Origin: Bacteroidota bacterium
Lineage (GTDB): Bacteria; Bacteroidota; Bacteroidia; Palsa-948
NCBI GenBank assembly: GCA_023251625.1
Contig: JAHEYK010000007.1
Location: 1 to 41,952, forward strand
DNA length: 41,952 nucleotides
Reading direction: 5' to 3'
Below are positions 17,241 through 24,913 of this stretch, in pieces (positions within the stretch are counted from its first letter, which is position 1; each line of letters starts with the position of its first letter). The notes beneath the pieces were generated by a model, which was given only the letters and a program-made list of their open reading frames with translations, was not told where the DNA came from and made no database searches. Both the position numbers and the translations under genes were made by a program.

Positions 17241-18800
17241 TTATTCCGTCTCCGCGATCGCGATCATTAATTTTTCCAGTTTATCTTTCATTTCACCGGG
17301 ACTGCAATCGTAATTATTTACGATGATAGCAAAGGACAAAAGATTTCCTTTTTTTGTCGTAACGTACCCGGCATAACTGCGCACGCGGGTCATGTAGCCG
17401 CTTTTGGCGTGAAGGTTGTTTTCAGCAATGGTTCCTTTACATAATTTACCGAGGGAGCCGCTTTTTCCGGCTACAGGCAGCGATTCGTAAAATTTCTTGA
17501 AGAGGAGAGAGTCAAGTGTGATCACGCGAAGGATTTCTGAAAGTTGTTTCGTTGTAATTGCATTGAAGCGTGAAAGCCCGCAGCCATCTGCCATATAAAA
17601 TCCTTTCAGGTCAACACCTTTTGATTTCCAATAATTGGTTACGATGTCAATGCCTGTTTGATCTTCGCCAAATTTTGTTTTGTTCCAGGCAATGGTCTTT
17701 AAAAGTGTTTCGGCAAAAAGATTATTGCTTTGGATATTTGTCTGGTAAACAATTTTATCAAGCGTGTGCGAAGTTTGAACGTAGAGGCGTTTTCTCTTTT
17801 CTGTTTTGAAATTCCCGGCATTTGCTTTTAGTATGCGGATGGATGTAGCAGGCTTGTCGATCACCGCCCCCAATTTTCTCAGGGAAGAATCCAGCGACTG
17901 AGCACAGAACAGTGATGGATCAGGCACAGAGCCTTCCACTTCATAATTTGTTTTGTTGGCAGGGATCGTTCCCTTTACATAGCGCAGGGTTTCGTAAGGA
18001 GCGCCATAAATAAATGCATTGTCGAGATAAGCTCCGGTCCGTACATAGCTGGCTACCTTCATATTTGGAATTTCAGGCGTTATTTTTTTGATCCATGTTG
18101 TATCCCCCTTTTTAGGTCCTGATCGGTAGTAAAGAGAAAATTTATTGTCTTTGAAATTCAATCCGCTGGCACCGGCTCCATAATAATTTCCCATATCGCC
18201 CCATATCCAGGTAGAAGGAATTGTTTCGTCTTCAAAAATACTTGCATCAGCAATAATGGCTCCTTCAATTTTTTTTATCCCTTTTGTTGAAATGATCTTT
18301 GCCCATTGGTCTGTCAGCGGAATGGTATCACTCTTTTTTTTGAATGTTTCTGATTCAAGGGTGGGGTCTCCGCTCCCTTTGATATAAATATTTCCATGAA
18401 GAATTCCTGCCGCGGAATCTAATTTGCCATCGTATTCAAGCCGTGTTTCATATTTAAAATCCCAACCCAGTAAAGCGAGCGCGGTAGAAGTAGTGAGAAT
18501 TTTATGAGTGCTTGCCGGCACAAGCGACAGGCGACTGTTGTATTCGGCAAGAATGGAATCTTTTTTTACATCCAAAACACAAACGCTCCATGAAGCGTGG
18601 GTGAGGTCGGTGTCTTTCTGAAGGTTTACTATTTGAGCTTGTAATTTGCTGCCCGTAATTGGCTGACTGCTGGCTATTATACTGCTCCCTAAAATAAAAA
18701 TTCCAAGTAGTAAGATCCAAGTCCCAAATTTCAAGAATGAGCTGATATTGGCTGATTCATTGGAGCTTGGGGTTTGGAGTTTGGGACTTTGGACTTCCAT
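17241..18800 (-). CDS. dacB: D-alanyl-D-alanine carboxypeptidase/endopeptidase, PBP4 type (peptidase S13)
   Basis: 519 residues. The three active-site motifs of penicillin-binding proteins are present: STHK at residues 97-100 (nucleophile serine in ASTHKILTT), SNN at about 358-360 and KSG at about 466-468 (HAKSGYMTRVRSYAGY). The long insert between the first and second motif is typical for class C PBPs. The enzyme removes terminal D-Ala from peptidoglycan stem peptides and cuts cross-links in the periplasm. The N-terminal anchor FLKFGTWILLLGIFILGSSIIASS and the ~20 residues before it are encoded by a dispersed low-complexity repeat (see separate entry), so the exact start is uncertain. The ATG follows the stop of the pterin dehydratase gene with no gap, so both are one operon. 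Confidence 0.9.
   Translation of the reverse strand: MEVQSPKLQTPSSNESANISSFLKFGTWILLLGIFILGSSIIASSQPITGSKLQAQIVNLQKDTDLTHASWSVCVLDVKKDSILAEYNSRLSLVPASTHKILTTSTALALLGWDFKYETRLEYDGKLDSAAGILHGNIYIKGSGDPTLESETFKKKSDTIPLTDQWAKIISTKGIKKIEGAIIADASIFEDETIPSTWIWGDMGNYYGAGASGLNFKDNKFSLYYRSGPKKGDTTWIKKITPEIPNMKVASYVRTGAYLDNAFIYGAPYETLRYVKGTIPANKTNYEVEGSVPDPSLFCAQSLDSSLRKLGAVIDKPATSIRILKANAGNFKTEKRKRLYVQTSHTLDKIVYQTNIQSNNLFAETLLKTIAWNKTKFGEDQTGIDIVTNYWKSKGVDLKGFYMADGCGLSRFNAITTKQLSEILRVITLDSLLFKKFYESLPVAGKSGSLGKLCKGTIAENNLHAKSGYMTRVRSYAGYVTTKKGNLLSFAIIVNNYDCSPGEMKDKLEKLMIAIAETE
18640..18800. repeat. Dispersed low-complexity repeat forming the dacB 5' end
   Basis: Repeated words of the type CCAAACTCC, TTTGGGACTTGG and TTGGAATTT are normally seen between genes in Bacteroidota. 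Here a perfect 10-bp inverted pair (18719-18728 and 18780-18789, AAGTCCCAAA/TTTGGGACTT) lies inside the first 30 codons of dacB. On the - strand the TTTGGGACTTGG... arm encodes FGTWILLLGIF, the core of the signal anchor. Confidence 0.6.
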
Positions 18801-19037
18801 TTAAGCAGTAATGAGTTTATCAATTTCATCTGCCAGTTTTCTGTCTTTCTCTGTAACAACATTCCCTGCATCATGTGTATTCAATGATATCTCAACGGTA
18901 TTGTAAACATTTCTCCAGTCCGGATGATGGTTCATTTTTTCTGCAATGAATGCCACACGCGTCATAAAGGCAAATGCTTCCGAAAAATTTTTGAATTTGA
19001 AAGTTTTCTTGAGGCAGTTGTTTTCTTCTTTCCACAT
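18801..19037 (-). CDS. 4a-hydroxytetrahydrobiopterin dehydratase (pterin-4-alpha-carbinolamine dehydratase)
   Basis: 78 residues, slightly short for the family (usually 90-110). The signature is clear: [13 protein letters not shown]-like segment ([20 protein letters not shown]), with the HHPDW motif whose histidines act in the dehydration, then [21 protein letters not shown] and ADEID. The enzyme removes water from 4a-hydroxytetrahydropterin during recycling of the pterin cofactor after aromatic amino acid hydroxylation. Whether a hydroxylase exists lies outside this window. The stop touches the dacB start. A near-consensus -7 box TACCTTTA on the - strand (19056-19063) lies about 18 nt upstream, divergent from the promoter of the next gene. 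Confidence 0.9.
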   Translation of the reverse strand: MWKEENNCLKKTFKFKNFSEAFAFMTRVAFIAEKMNHHPDWRNVYNTVEISLNTHDAGNVVTEKDRKLADEIDKLITA

Positions 19038-19081
19038 GCTGGGAGGGTTAGGGTGTAAAGGTATAATTTGTTCAACACTTA

Positions 19082-19114
19082 TTTGCAGTCATGCGGGTGA
19101 GGTTTTTATCTTTG
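19082..19114 (+). promoter_or_regulatory. Promoter TTTG-N21-TATCTTTG immediately before an ATG
   Basis: TTTG at 19082-19085 and the exact -7 box TATCTTTG at 19107-19114 are 21 bp apart. The ATG at 19120 is only 5 nt after the box, so transcription should begin at or within a base or two of the start codon. Confidence 0.7.
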
Positions 19115-19119
19115 CGAAC

Positions 19120-19587
19120 ATGTCATCACCTGTTGCGCGCCTGCAAAGCCTCTCGGAGGAAGAGAAAAGTAAATTGTCGACAATTTTGAGAAAGAAATTG
19201 ATCATACGAGTGGGTGTTTTTTCTGCTTTGGTTTTGTTGTGCCTGGCTGTTATGATGTATTTTAATATGTTCAGCGGAAATTATAAGGTAGAGGATAACC
19301 TGGAGGTGATCAATGTGGCTTTTGTGGTCATATCAGTGCTTTGTCTGCGCCTTGTTGTCTCCGAGATCCTTGAGTTTGGAAAAGAAACAAGGTCCTCAAA
19401 TAAAAAGGTAATTCATGCAAGGATAGTTGGCCGCAAAGGCGATGAGATCATTCTGGGAAACAAATCATTCGCCAAAGATGAAATTCTGCTGGATAATTCC
19501 GAGTTTGATTCTTTTAAAGGCGGAGAAGATGTTATACTTGAAATATCTGCTGTCTCTAACACAATTTTTTCTGTAAAAAGGATTTGA
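19120..19587 (+). CDS. Small membrane protein of unknown function, two transmembrane segments
   Basis: 155 residues from ATG 19120. A longer frame starts at 18946, but that part is antisense to the pterin dehydratase gene and contains the promoter, so I reject it. Two membrane segments are visible (IIRVGVFSALVLLCLAVMMY and VINVAFVVISVLCLRLVVSE), then a ~60-residue beta-rich soluble tail (VIHARIVGRKGDEIILGNKS, DVILEISAVSNTIFSVKRI). The N-terminal ~25 residues are polar and helical (RLQSLSEEEKSKLSTILRKK). I do not recognise the family. It precedes the propeller-phosphatase gene by 62 bp, but that gene has its own -7 box, so the two need not be linked. Confidence 0.75.
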   Translation: MSSPVARLQSLSEEEKSKLSTILRKKLIIRVGVFSALVLLCLAVMMYFNMFSGNYKVEDNLEVINVAFVVISVLCLRLVVSEILEFGKETRSSNKKVIHARIVGRKGDEIILGNKSFAKDEILLDNSEFDSFKGGEDVILEISAVSNTIFSVKRI

Positions 19588-19628
19588 AACAATAAAATGA
19601 GTTTATATTTTCTTTGCAGTTCTTTTTC

Positions 19629-19636
19629 TACATTTG
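19629..19636 (+). promoter_or_regulatory. -7 promoter element TACATTTG of the propeller-phosphatase gene
   Basis: Exact TAnnTTTG match 13 nt before the ATG at 19650. A TTTG at 19613-19616 is too close to act as -33 element. Confidence 0.5.
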
Positions 19637-19649
19637 TTTTTAATATAAG

Positions 19650-22600
19650 ATGAAAAATCGTATATTATACTTCTTCGGCTGTTTATTGTCTATTGTTTAC
19701 CCGCCCTTGGCGAGGCTCGCCCTTTTGGGCGGCTGTCTATTGTTTACTGCCTTTGGTTTCTCACAGGATGTAAAATTCACACACATCGGTGCCGAGCAGG
19801 GCTTGTCTCAAGCTTCGGTTAACTGCATATTGGAAGATAGCAAAGGCTACATGTGGTTTGGTACGCAGGACGGGCTCAATAAATTTAACGGGTACGAAAT
19901 GGTTGTTTACAAGAATGACCCTGCAGATTCAAATTCGCTTTCCGGTAACTATATTGACTGTTTGTATGAAGACAGCAAAGGAACTATCTGGGTGGGTACG
20001 CGCGGTGGGGGCCTGAATGCGATCAATACTTTTCTCGGACGTATAACGCGTTATGGGAACGATCCGAAAAACGACAATTCCATCAGCGGCAATCAGGTGA
20101 AGTGTATCCTTGAAGATAAAAACGGAACCTATTGGATAGGTACTACGTACGGACTCAATTCTTTTGATGGAAAAGCAAATGTGTTCAAAAAATATATTCA
20201 CGAAACAGACGACACACTCAGTATCAATGGATTTAAAGTGGAATCTGTTTATCGTGATAAAAAAGAGCGCTTGTGGATATGTACGCAGGATGGAGGACTG
20301 AACTTGTTTAATGAAAAGAAACAAATCTTCAGCTGCTATATTGACCATTCGTCCGGCATAGGAGAAGAATTTTTCAACCGAACTAAATCTGTGATCGAAG
20401 ATGAGTCAGGCATCTTTTGGATAGGTACCGATAACGGGGGGCTGGTTTCTTTTGATCCGGATAAGAAAATATTTCTTAAGCGCATCACGCATAATTCGGA
20501 TGACCAGGAAAGCAGCATACCTGAAAACAGGATCTCTGCCATTTGTGTGGATGCGAAGGGAGCCCTGTGGGTAGGATCCAAAAACAGCGGTATCTCCTGT
20601 GTGAACAATCGCAATGGCTCGGTAGTGAATTATAGAAATAACCAGTATGATATTCAAAGTCTCAGCAACGATGGAGTAAATGATATCTATAAGGACCAAG
20701 AAGGGAATATGTGGGTAGGGACAGAAGGCGGAGGAGTAAGCGTCTACTTTCCCAATGCGGCCCGCTTTAAACATTTTCATAAGGATATTAAAAACGATAA
20801 TGCATTTCAGTCAAATACCGTGTTTGGCATCCTGCAGGATAAAGAAGGCTTGATCTGGATCGGCACCATGCATGGTGGTATTACCACCATTGACAGGGGG
20901 AAAAATATTTATACTAATTATGGTGATGGAACTGATAGATCGCTTTCAAGTGCACGAAGCAACAGTGTACTTTCTCTTTTTGAAGATGATGATGGCTTGA
21001 TCTGGGTAGGAACCTGGGGCGGAGGGCTTAACACCTATGACAAAAAGACAAAAAAAATAAACCGCATCATTGAAAAGGGAGCCATCACAGGTATTTCCAA
21101 GGGATATGGAGATGTGGTGTGGGTGAGTACCTACGGTTACCGGGGATTGTTCTCTTATAATAGGTCAGAAAAAAAACTGACTACCTATGGCAAAGAGAAC
21201 GGGTTGAGTGCTTCGAATATTTTCTGCGTATATGAAGATAATGAAAGAAGAGTTTGGATCGGAACAGCCGGTGAAGGTTTGAACATGATGAATGTACGTA
21301 CCGGGAAAGTAGTAGTGTATAAGAATGAAAAAGAAAAAAATTCGCTTAGTGATAACACCGTGAATTGCATTTTTGATGACCGCAAAGGAAATTTATGGAT
21401 AGGAACGGCAAACGGATTGAATAAATTTGATAAAGAGAAACAAAGTTTTGTTCAGTACAATGAAAAGGATGGGTTGCCTAACGGAAATGTTTGGGGAATA
21501 CTGGGTGATAAAAGAGGGAACCTGTGGATAAGCACCAATAGAGGTATTTCCCGTTTCACACCGCGCATAGAAAATACGGAAGGTTCGGCATTTAAAAATT
21601 TTACCGTGCATGATGGTCTGCAGGGAGACGAGTTTGCGCAGGGCTCTTATTTTTTGAACAAACAAACCGGCGAAATGTTCTTTGGAGGGCTCAATGGCTT
21701 CAATGCATTCTACCCCGATAATGTTTCCGATAACAAACATATCCCTCCTGTATTTATCACCTCGCTGAAAAAATTCGGAAAGGAAGCGGTGCTCGATACG
21801 AGCGTGGCCGACAAAAAACAGTTGAAGCTTTCCTATAAAGATAATTTCCTCTCCTTTGAATTTGTGGCACTTGATTATATTTTTCCGGGAAAGAATAAAT
21901 ATTCGTTTATGATGGAAGGGCTGGAAGGTAATGATTGGTCGCCCCCTTCCACCAGGCGTTATGTGAGCTACACCGGACTTCCGGGTGGAGAGTATACTTT
22001 TCGTGTAAAGGCCTGCAACAGTGATGGGGTATGGAATGAGGCCGGTACGGCCATTCATATTAAAGTGATACCACCCTGGTGGAAGACCAATATATTTTAT
22101 TCATTGTGTGTGCTGTTCATCATTTCATTTGTGTTTGGTTTTATACGTTATCGTACGGACAAAATAGAGAAAGAGAAGAAAATACTGGAGCAAAAGGTGG
22201 CTGAACGCACCGAGGAGCTTGCACAGAAGAATAAAGACATCACCAGCAGTATTCAATATGCAAAAAGGATCCAGCAGGCGATCCTGCCCACGAATGAGCA
22301 GATACAAAAATATTTTCCCGAATCATTTGTCCTGTTCAAGCCCAAAGATATTGTGAGCGGAGATTTTTATTGGTTTGGCGAAAAGAATGGCAGGCAGATT
22401 GCTGCCTGTGTAGATTGCACCGGCCACGGAGTTCCTGGCGCGTTCATGAGCATGATAGGCGCTAACCTTTTGAATCAGATCATTCTTGAGAATGGGATCA
22501 CAGAGCCGGCTGCTATTTTATCTGCGCTCAACCTGGGTGTGCGTTCAGCACTCAAACAAGATACGCATAATGAGATAGAGACCACCGATGGAATGGACAT

Positions 22601-22994
22601 AGCGATATGTTCCATCGATCAGGAAAAACGGGAAGTCCAGTTTGCCAGTGCCCTCAGGCATTTGGTGTTGATCAGCGATCATGCCATTGAAAAAATTGAT
22701 GGTGATAAATTCTCTATCGGTGGAGGAAAATTTGGAACAGAATCTGTATTCACAAATCACAGCAAAGTTTTAAAGAAAGGAGATATGCTGTATATGTTCT
22801 CCGATGGGTATGCCGATCAGTTTGGAGGCGAAAAAGGGAAAAAGCTGATGATCAAAAAACTTCACGAGTCCCTTTTAAATATTCATGGCATTACTGTTGC
22901 TGAGCAAAGAACTGCGTTGGACAAGACCTTTGAAGACTGGCGCGGAACCCATTCTCAGGTTGATGATGTGCTGGTGATAGGAATACGTTTGTGA
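19650..22994 (+). CDS. Periplasmic two-component-type propeller sensor fused to cytoplasmic PP2C/SpoIIE phosphatase (SiaA-like role)
   Basis: 1114 residues. After a signal sequence (to ~38), residues ~40-700 hold about 12-14 Reg_prop repeats (GLSQASVNCILEDSKGYMWF, GTQDGLNKFNG, IWVGTRGGGLN), then a Y_Y_Y domain (~728-805: FEFVALDYIFPGKNKYSFMM, LPGGEYTFRVKA). One membrane helix (~814-834) and a coiled coil (EKKILEQKVAERTEELAQKN) lead to a PP2C domain (~870-1114). Its metal-binding acidic residues are visible in DIVSGDFYW, DCTGHGVPGAFMS, DGMDIAIC, FSDGYADQFGG and QVDDVLVIGIR. In hybrid two-component sensors this propeller drives a histidine kinase; here the output is a Ser/Thr phosphatase. With SiaB- and SiaC-like genes 1.4 kb downstream the likely substrate is phospho-SiaC (inference). 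Confidence 0.9.
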   Translation: MKNRILYFFGCLLSIVYPPLARLALLGGCLLFTAFGFSQDVKFTHIGAEQGLSQASVNCILEDSKGYMWFGTQDGLNKFNGYEMVVYKNDPADSNSLSGNYIDCLYEDSKGTIWVGTRGGGLNAINTFLGRITRYGNDPKNDNSISGNQVKCILEDKNGTYWIGTTYGLNSFDGKANVFKKYIHETDDTLSINGFKVESVYRDKKERLWICTQDGGLNLFNEKKQIFSCYIDHSSGIGEEFFNRTKSVIEDESGIFWIGTDNGGLVSFDPDKKIFLKRITHNSDDQESSIPENRISAICVDAKGALWVGSKNSGISCVNNRNGSVVNYRNNQYDIQSLSNDGVNDIYKDQEGNMWVGTEGGGVSVYFPNAARFKHFHKDIKNDNAFQSNTVFGILQDKEGLIWIGTMHGGITTIDRGKNIYTNYGDGTDRSLSSARSNSVLSLFEDDDGLIWVGTWGGGLNTYDKKTKKINRIIEKGAITGISKGYGDVVWVSTYGYRGLFSYNRSEKKLTTYGKENGLSASNIFCVYEDNERRVWIGTAGEGLNMMNVRTGKVVVYKNEKEKNSLSDNTVNCIFDDRKGNLWIGTANGLNKFDKEKQSFVQYNEKDGLPNGNVWGILGDKRGNLWISTNRGISRFTPRIENTEGSAFKNFTVHDGLQGDEFAQGSYFLNKQTGEMFFGGLNGFNAFYPDNVSDNKHIPPVFITSLKKFGKEAVLDTSVADKKQLKLSYKDNFLSFEFVALDYIFPGKNKYSFMMEGLEGNDWSPPSTRRYVSYTGLPGGEYTFRVKACNSDGVWNEAGTAIHIKVIPPWWKTNIFYSLCVLFIISFVFGFIRYRTDKIEKEKKILEQKVAERTEELAQKNKDITSSIQYAKRIQQAILPTNEQIQKYFPESFVLFKPKDIVSGDFYWFGEKNGRQIAACVDCTGHGVPGAFMSMIGANLLNQIILENGITEPAAILSALNLGVRSALKQDTHNEIETTDGMDIAICSIDQEKREVQFASALRHLVLISDHAIEKIDGDKFSIGGGKFGTESVFTNHSKVLKKGDMLYMFSDGYADQFGGEKGKKLMIKKLHESLLNIHGITVAEQRTALDKTFEDWRGTHSQVDDVLVIGIRL
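19676..19736. repeat. Palindromic repeat with 54-bp in-frame period inside the signal-peptide region
   Basis: CGGCTGT(T/C)TATTGT occurs at 19676 and again at 19730, a period of 54 bp (18 codons). Between the copies lies a nested hairpin: CCGCCC (19701-19706) pairs with GGGCGG (19727-19732), and GGCGAG pairs with CTCGCC inside. It adds YPPLARLALLGG-like residues to the signal sequence and keeps the frame. Confidence 0.7.
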
Positions 22995-23005
22995 GATATA
23001 TTTTG

Positions 23006-23013
23006 TATTTTTG
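23006..23013 (+). promoter_or_regulatory. -7 promoter element TATTTTTG before the 105-aa protein gene
   Basis: Exact TAnnTTTG match, 34 nt before the ATG at 23048 and just after the stop of the phosphatase gene. Suggests independent expression of the small gene. No -33 TTG at proper spacing. Confidence 0.45.
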
Positions 23014-23047
23014 GGAAAACTTTTAACATCCACCAAATACTACTATC

Positions 23048-23365
23048 ATGAACGTAATGATCTGTTTTGAAGTAAGCGGAAAACAAGAGCAAGTAAGAGA
23101 ACAACTTGCCTCTATGGGTTATATGTCAAGCTGGAGAATCGTGCGTGGTCGTGATGAGCTGACTTTTAATCTTCCTTCTACTGCTATGTGGCGTAAAGGA
23201 GAGAATATGAGCCCTGCAAAAGCAAAAGAAGATCTTAAAAAAGCGACCAGCCAGTTGAAAGTGAAAACACTTAGGGCAGTTGCTGTTGTGGTAGGCAAAT
23301 GGGATGGAATGACCGGAGATTCGCAAAGCATCGAGTCGTCAGTTTCAGAGGCCGCAGAAGCTTAA
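23048..23365 (+). CDS. Small protein of unknown function (105 aa)
   Basis: 105 residues, starting MNVMICFEVSGKQEQVREQL. The order of predicted elements (short beta strand, helix, strands, helix, strand AVAVVVGKWDG) suggests a ferredoxin-like alpha/beta fold, and the basic segments WRIVRGRDE and MWRKGEN would allow nucleic-acid contact, but I cannot name a family. There is no signal peptide or membrane segment, so it should be cytoplasmic. It is placed between the PP2C sensor and the SiaB/SiaC pair, with an own -7 box, and the following lipoprotein gene starts 28 nt after its stop. A function in the partner switch is possible but not shown. Confidence 0.75.
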   Translation: MNVMICFEVSGKQEQVREQLASMGYMSSWRIVRGRDELTFNLPSTAMWRKGENMSPAKAKEDLKKATSQLKVKTLRAVAVVVGKWDGMTGDSQSIESSVSEAAEA

Positions 23366-23393
23366 TCGCGGATATTTTCATAAAGATTTCAGG

Positions 23394-24245
23394 ATGCGAA
23401 AAAATATCTTCAGGATAACACTGTATAGTTTTGTAATTTTTTTGGTGCTGATCGCAGTTCACTCCTGTAGAAAGGACAGGCCGGATACAGATACACAAGC
23501 TTCGGTAGATAACAGTATATGCGAGGGAGAGTTCTCACGGATATTTCCTCAAACCAGCAACATTGCCGTGGGCGATAGCGGAGTGCAAAGAAAAGGAGGA
23601 GACATTCCTGTCCCTTTTTCCGGTTGTCCCGATCATTATATTGACTCAGCAGATATTGCCGATGGATTTCCGGTAACCATGTGGCTCTATTTCGGAACCG
23701 ATTCAGATGGTGACGGCATCTATGAAACTCCGTGCACAGGCCCCGATGGCAGGTCAAGGGCAGGGGTCATAGAAGCTGTGTTCAGTGATAAGTGGCATAT
23801 GCCAGGAGCCAACATGACCATGACCCTTCAAAACTATTTTGTAAATAGCATTCAATATGAAGGAACTGTTTCAGTGACCCGTAATGTCAATGGCTTTAGC
23901 CATACTGTGACGAACGGAAAATGTTCCCATGGGTCTGCCTGGAGCATATCCTGGAATTGTTCCCGCACAGTTACTTTATTGGGTGAACTTACCCAAACCT
24001 TGAGCGATGATGTTTGCCTGGTGTCGGGCAGCGCGAGCGGAACAGATCGTAAAGGAGGTGCTTTTTCAGTTACAATTAACACGCCTCTGAGGCGGCAAAT
24101 GGACTGCCCCTATATCACAAAAGGAGTACAAACCATCAAAATACAGGGCAAGAAGGATAGAACGATCGATTACGGAGACGGAACCTGTGATGACAAGGCA
24201 AAGCTTATTATAGACGGTAATGAGTTTGAGTTTAACCTGCAATAA
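23394..24245 (+). CDS. Putative lipoprotein of unknown function (283 aa)
   Basis: 283 residues from ATG 23394. The N-terminus (MRKNIFRITLYSFVIFLVLI, then AVHSC) is a lipoprotein signal with Cys25 as the probable lipidated residue. The mature part is beta-rich with several cysteines, glycine/serine stretches and a DSDGDGIYETPC segment that looks like a small acidic calcium-type loop. Similar large lipoproteins with a repeated GxVxVTRNVNGxxHTVTNGKC pattern are common in Bacteroidota and mostly unnamed; I do not assign a role. The gene is 28 nt behind the small gene at 23048, likely cotranscribed with it. Confidence 0.75.
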   Translation: MRKNIFRITLYSFVIFLVLIAVHSCRKDRPDTDTQASVDNSICEGEFSRIFPQTSNIAVGDSGVQRKGGDIPVPFSGCPDHYIDSADIADGFPVTMWLYFGTDSDGDGIYETPCTGPDGRSRAGVIEAVFSDKWHMPGANMTMTLQNYFVNSIQYEGTVSVTRNVNGFSHTVTNGKCSHGSAWSISWNCSRTVTLLGELTQTLSDDVCLVSGSASGTDRKGGAFSVTINTPLRRQMDCPYITKGVQTIKIQGKKDRTIDYGDGTCDDKAKLIIDGNEFEFNLQ

Positions 24246-24297
24246 ATGCCTCAAAATCACCCAAATAATAGTTTAGTAGGTATAAATAATTAATTTA

Positions 24298-24305
24298 TAT
24301 ATTTG
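24298..24305 (+). promoter_or_regulatory. -7 promoter element TATATTTG of the siaBC pair
   Basis: Exact TAnnTTTG match 58 nt before the ATG at 24364, in the AT-rich gap after the lipoprotein gene. No clear -33 TTG. Confidence 0.5.
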
Positions 24306-24363
24306 TCGCCAAGCGATGCCCCAGGCATTCACCTAACAAATCCAAGACAAGAAGGAACCGCCC

Positions 24364-24906
24364 ATGATGCTCGATATCTACGATTTTTATGATAAGATGG
24401 AACGCAATCATATTTTGCTTTCCTTCAAAGGCGATATTACTTCCGAGTTGCTTACTTCCATTCTTCAGATCATGGAATCTAAACTGGAAAACCTTCAGGA
24501 AGAACCCAAGGTAAAGAAGAAAGTTTACAATGTACTGGTAGAATGTTTGCAAAACCTGTACCATCACATGGATGAGGTGGATATGACGCAAACAGATAAA
24601 ACGCGCTCGGCCATTTTTATGATCGGTAAAGTCGAAAGTAAGTACACGATCATCACCGGCAACTACATCCGCGCAGAAAATGTAAAAGGATTGGATACCC
24701 GCTTGCAGGAGATCAATACCATGACTCAGGAGCAATTAAAAGAATATTACAAACGCGTTCTTGCCAATGGCGAAATGTCTGCCAAAGGCGGAGGAGGATT
24801 GGGAATGATAGACATTGCCCGTAAAACGGGCGAGAAGTTGAATTATACTTTTATGCCTATTGACGATAAATATTCATTTTTCAGTTTAAACATTAAAATC
24901 TCATAA
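24364..24906 (+). CDS. siaB: SiaB-like protein kinase (DUF6272)
   Basis: 180 residues. It has the layout of a GHKL-type ATPase/kinase: N-box ExxxN at E60-N64 in VLVECLQNLYHHMD, and a glycine-rich box KGGGGLGMIDIARK at about 141-154. In Pseudomonas aeruginosa SiaB phosphorylates SiaC, and the phosphatase SiaA reverses this. The gene directly precedes siaC (7-nt gap), so kinase and substrate are made together. The start could also be the next codon, ATG 24367. No membrane segment is present; the protein should be cytoplasmic and meet the PP2C domain of the propeller sensor at the inner membrane. Assignment by family resemblance and synteny; no search was run. Confidence 0.85.
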   Translation: MMLDIYDFYDKMERNHILLSFKGDITSELLTSILQIMESKLENLQEEPKVKKKVYNVLVECLQNLYHHMDEVDMTQTDKTRSAIFMIGKVESKYTIITGNYIRAENVKGLDTRLQEINTMTQEQLKEYYKRVLANGEMSAKGGGGLGMIDIARKTGEKLNYTFMPIDDKYSFFSLNIKIS

Positions 24907-24913
24907 TACCGCT

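Noticed and set aside
18946-19119. N-terminal extension of the small membrane protein
   Set aside because: This part is antisense to the pterin dehydratase gene and contains the promoter TTTG-N21-TATCTTTG; the ATG at 19120 is better.
21393-22058. Long - strand open frame (221 codons) inside the propeller-phosphatase gene
   Set aside because: It is fully antisense to the strongly supported Reg_prop/Y_Y_Y coding sequence and its product has no domain or start signals.
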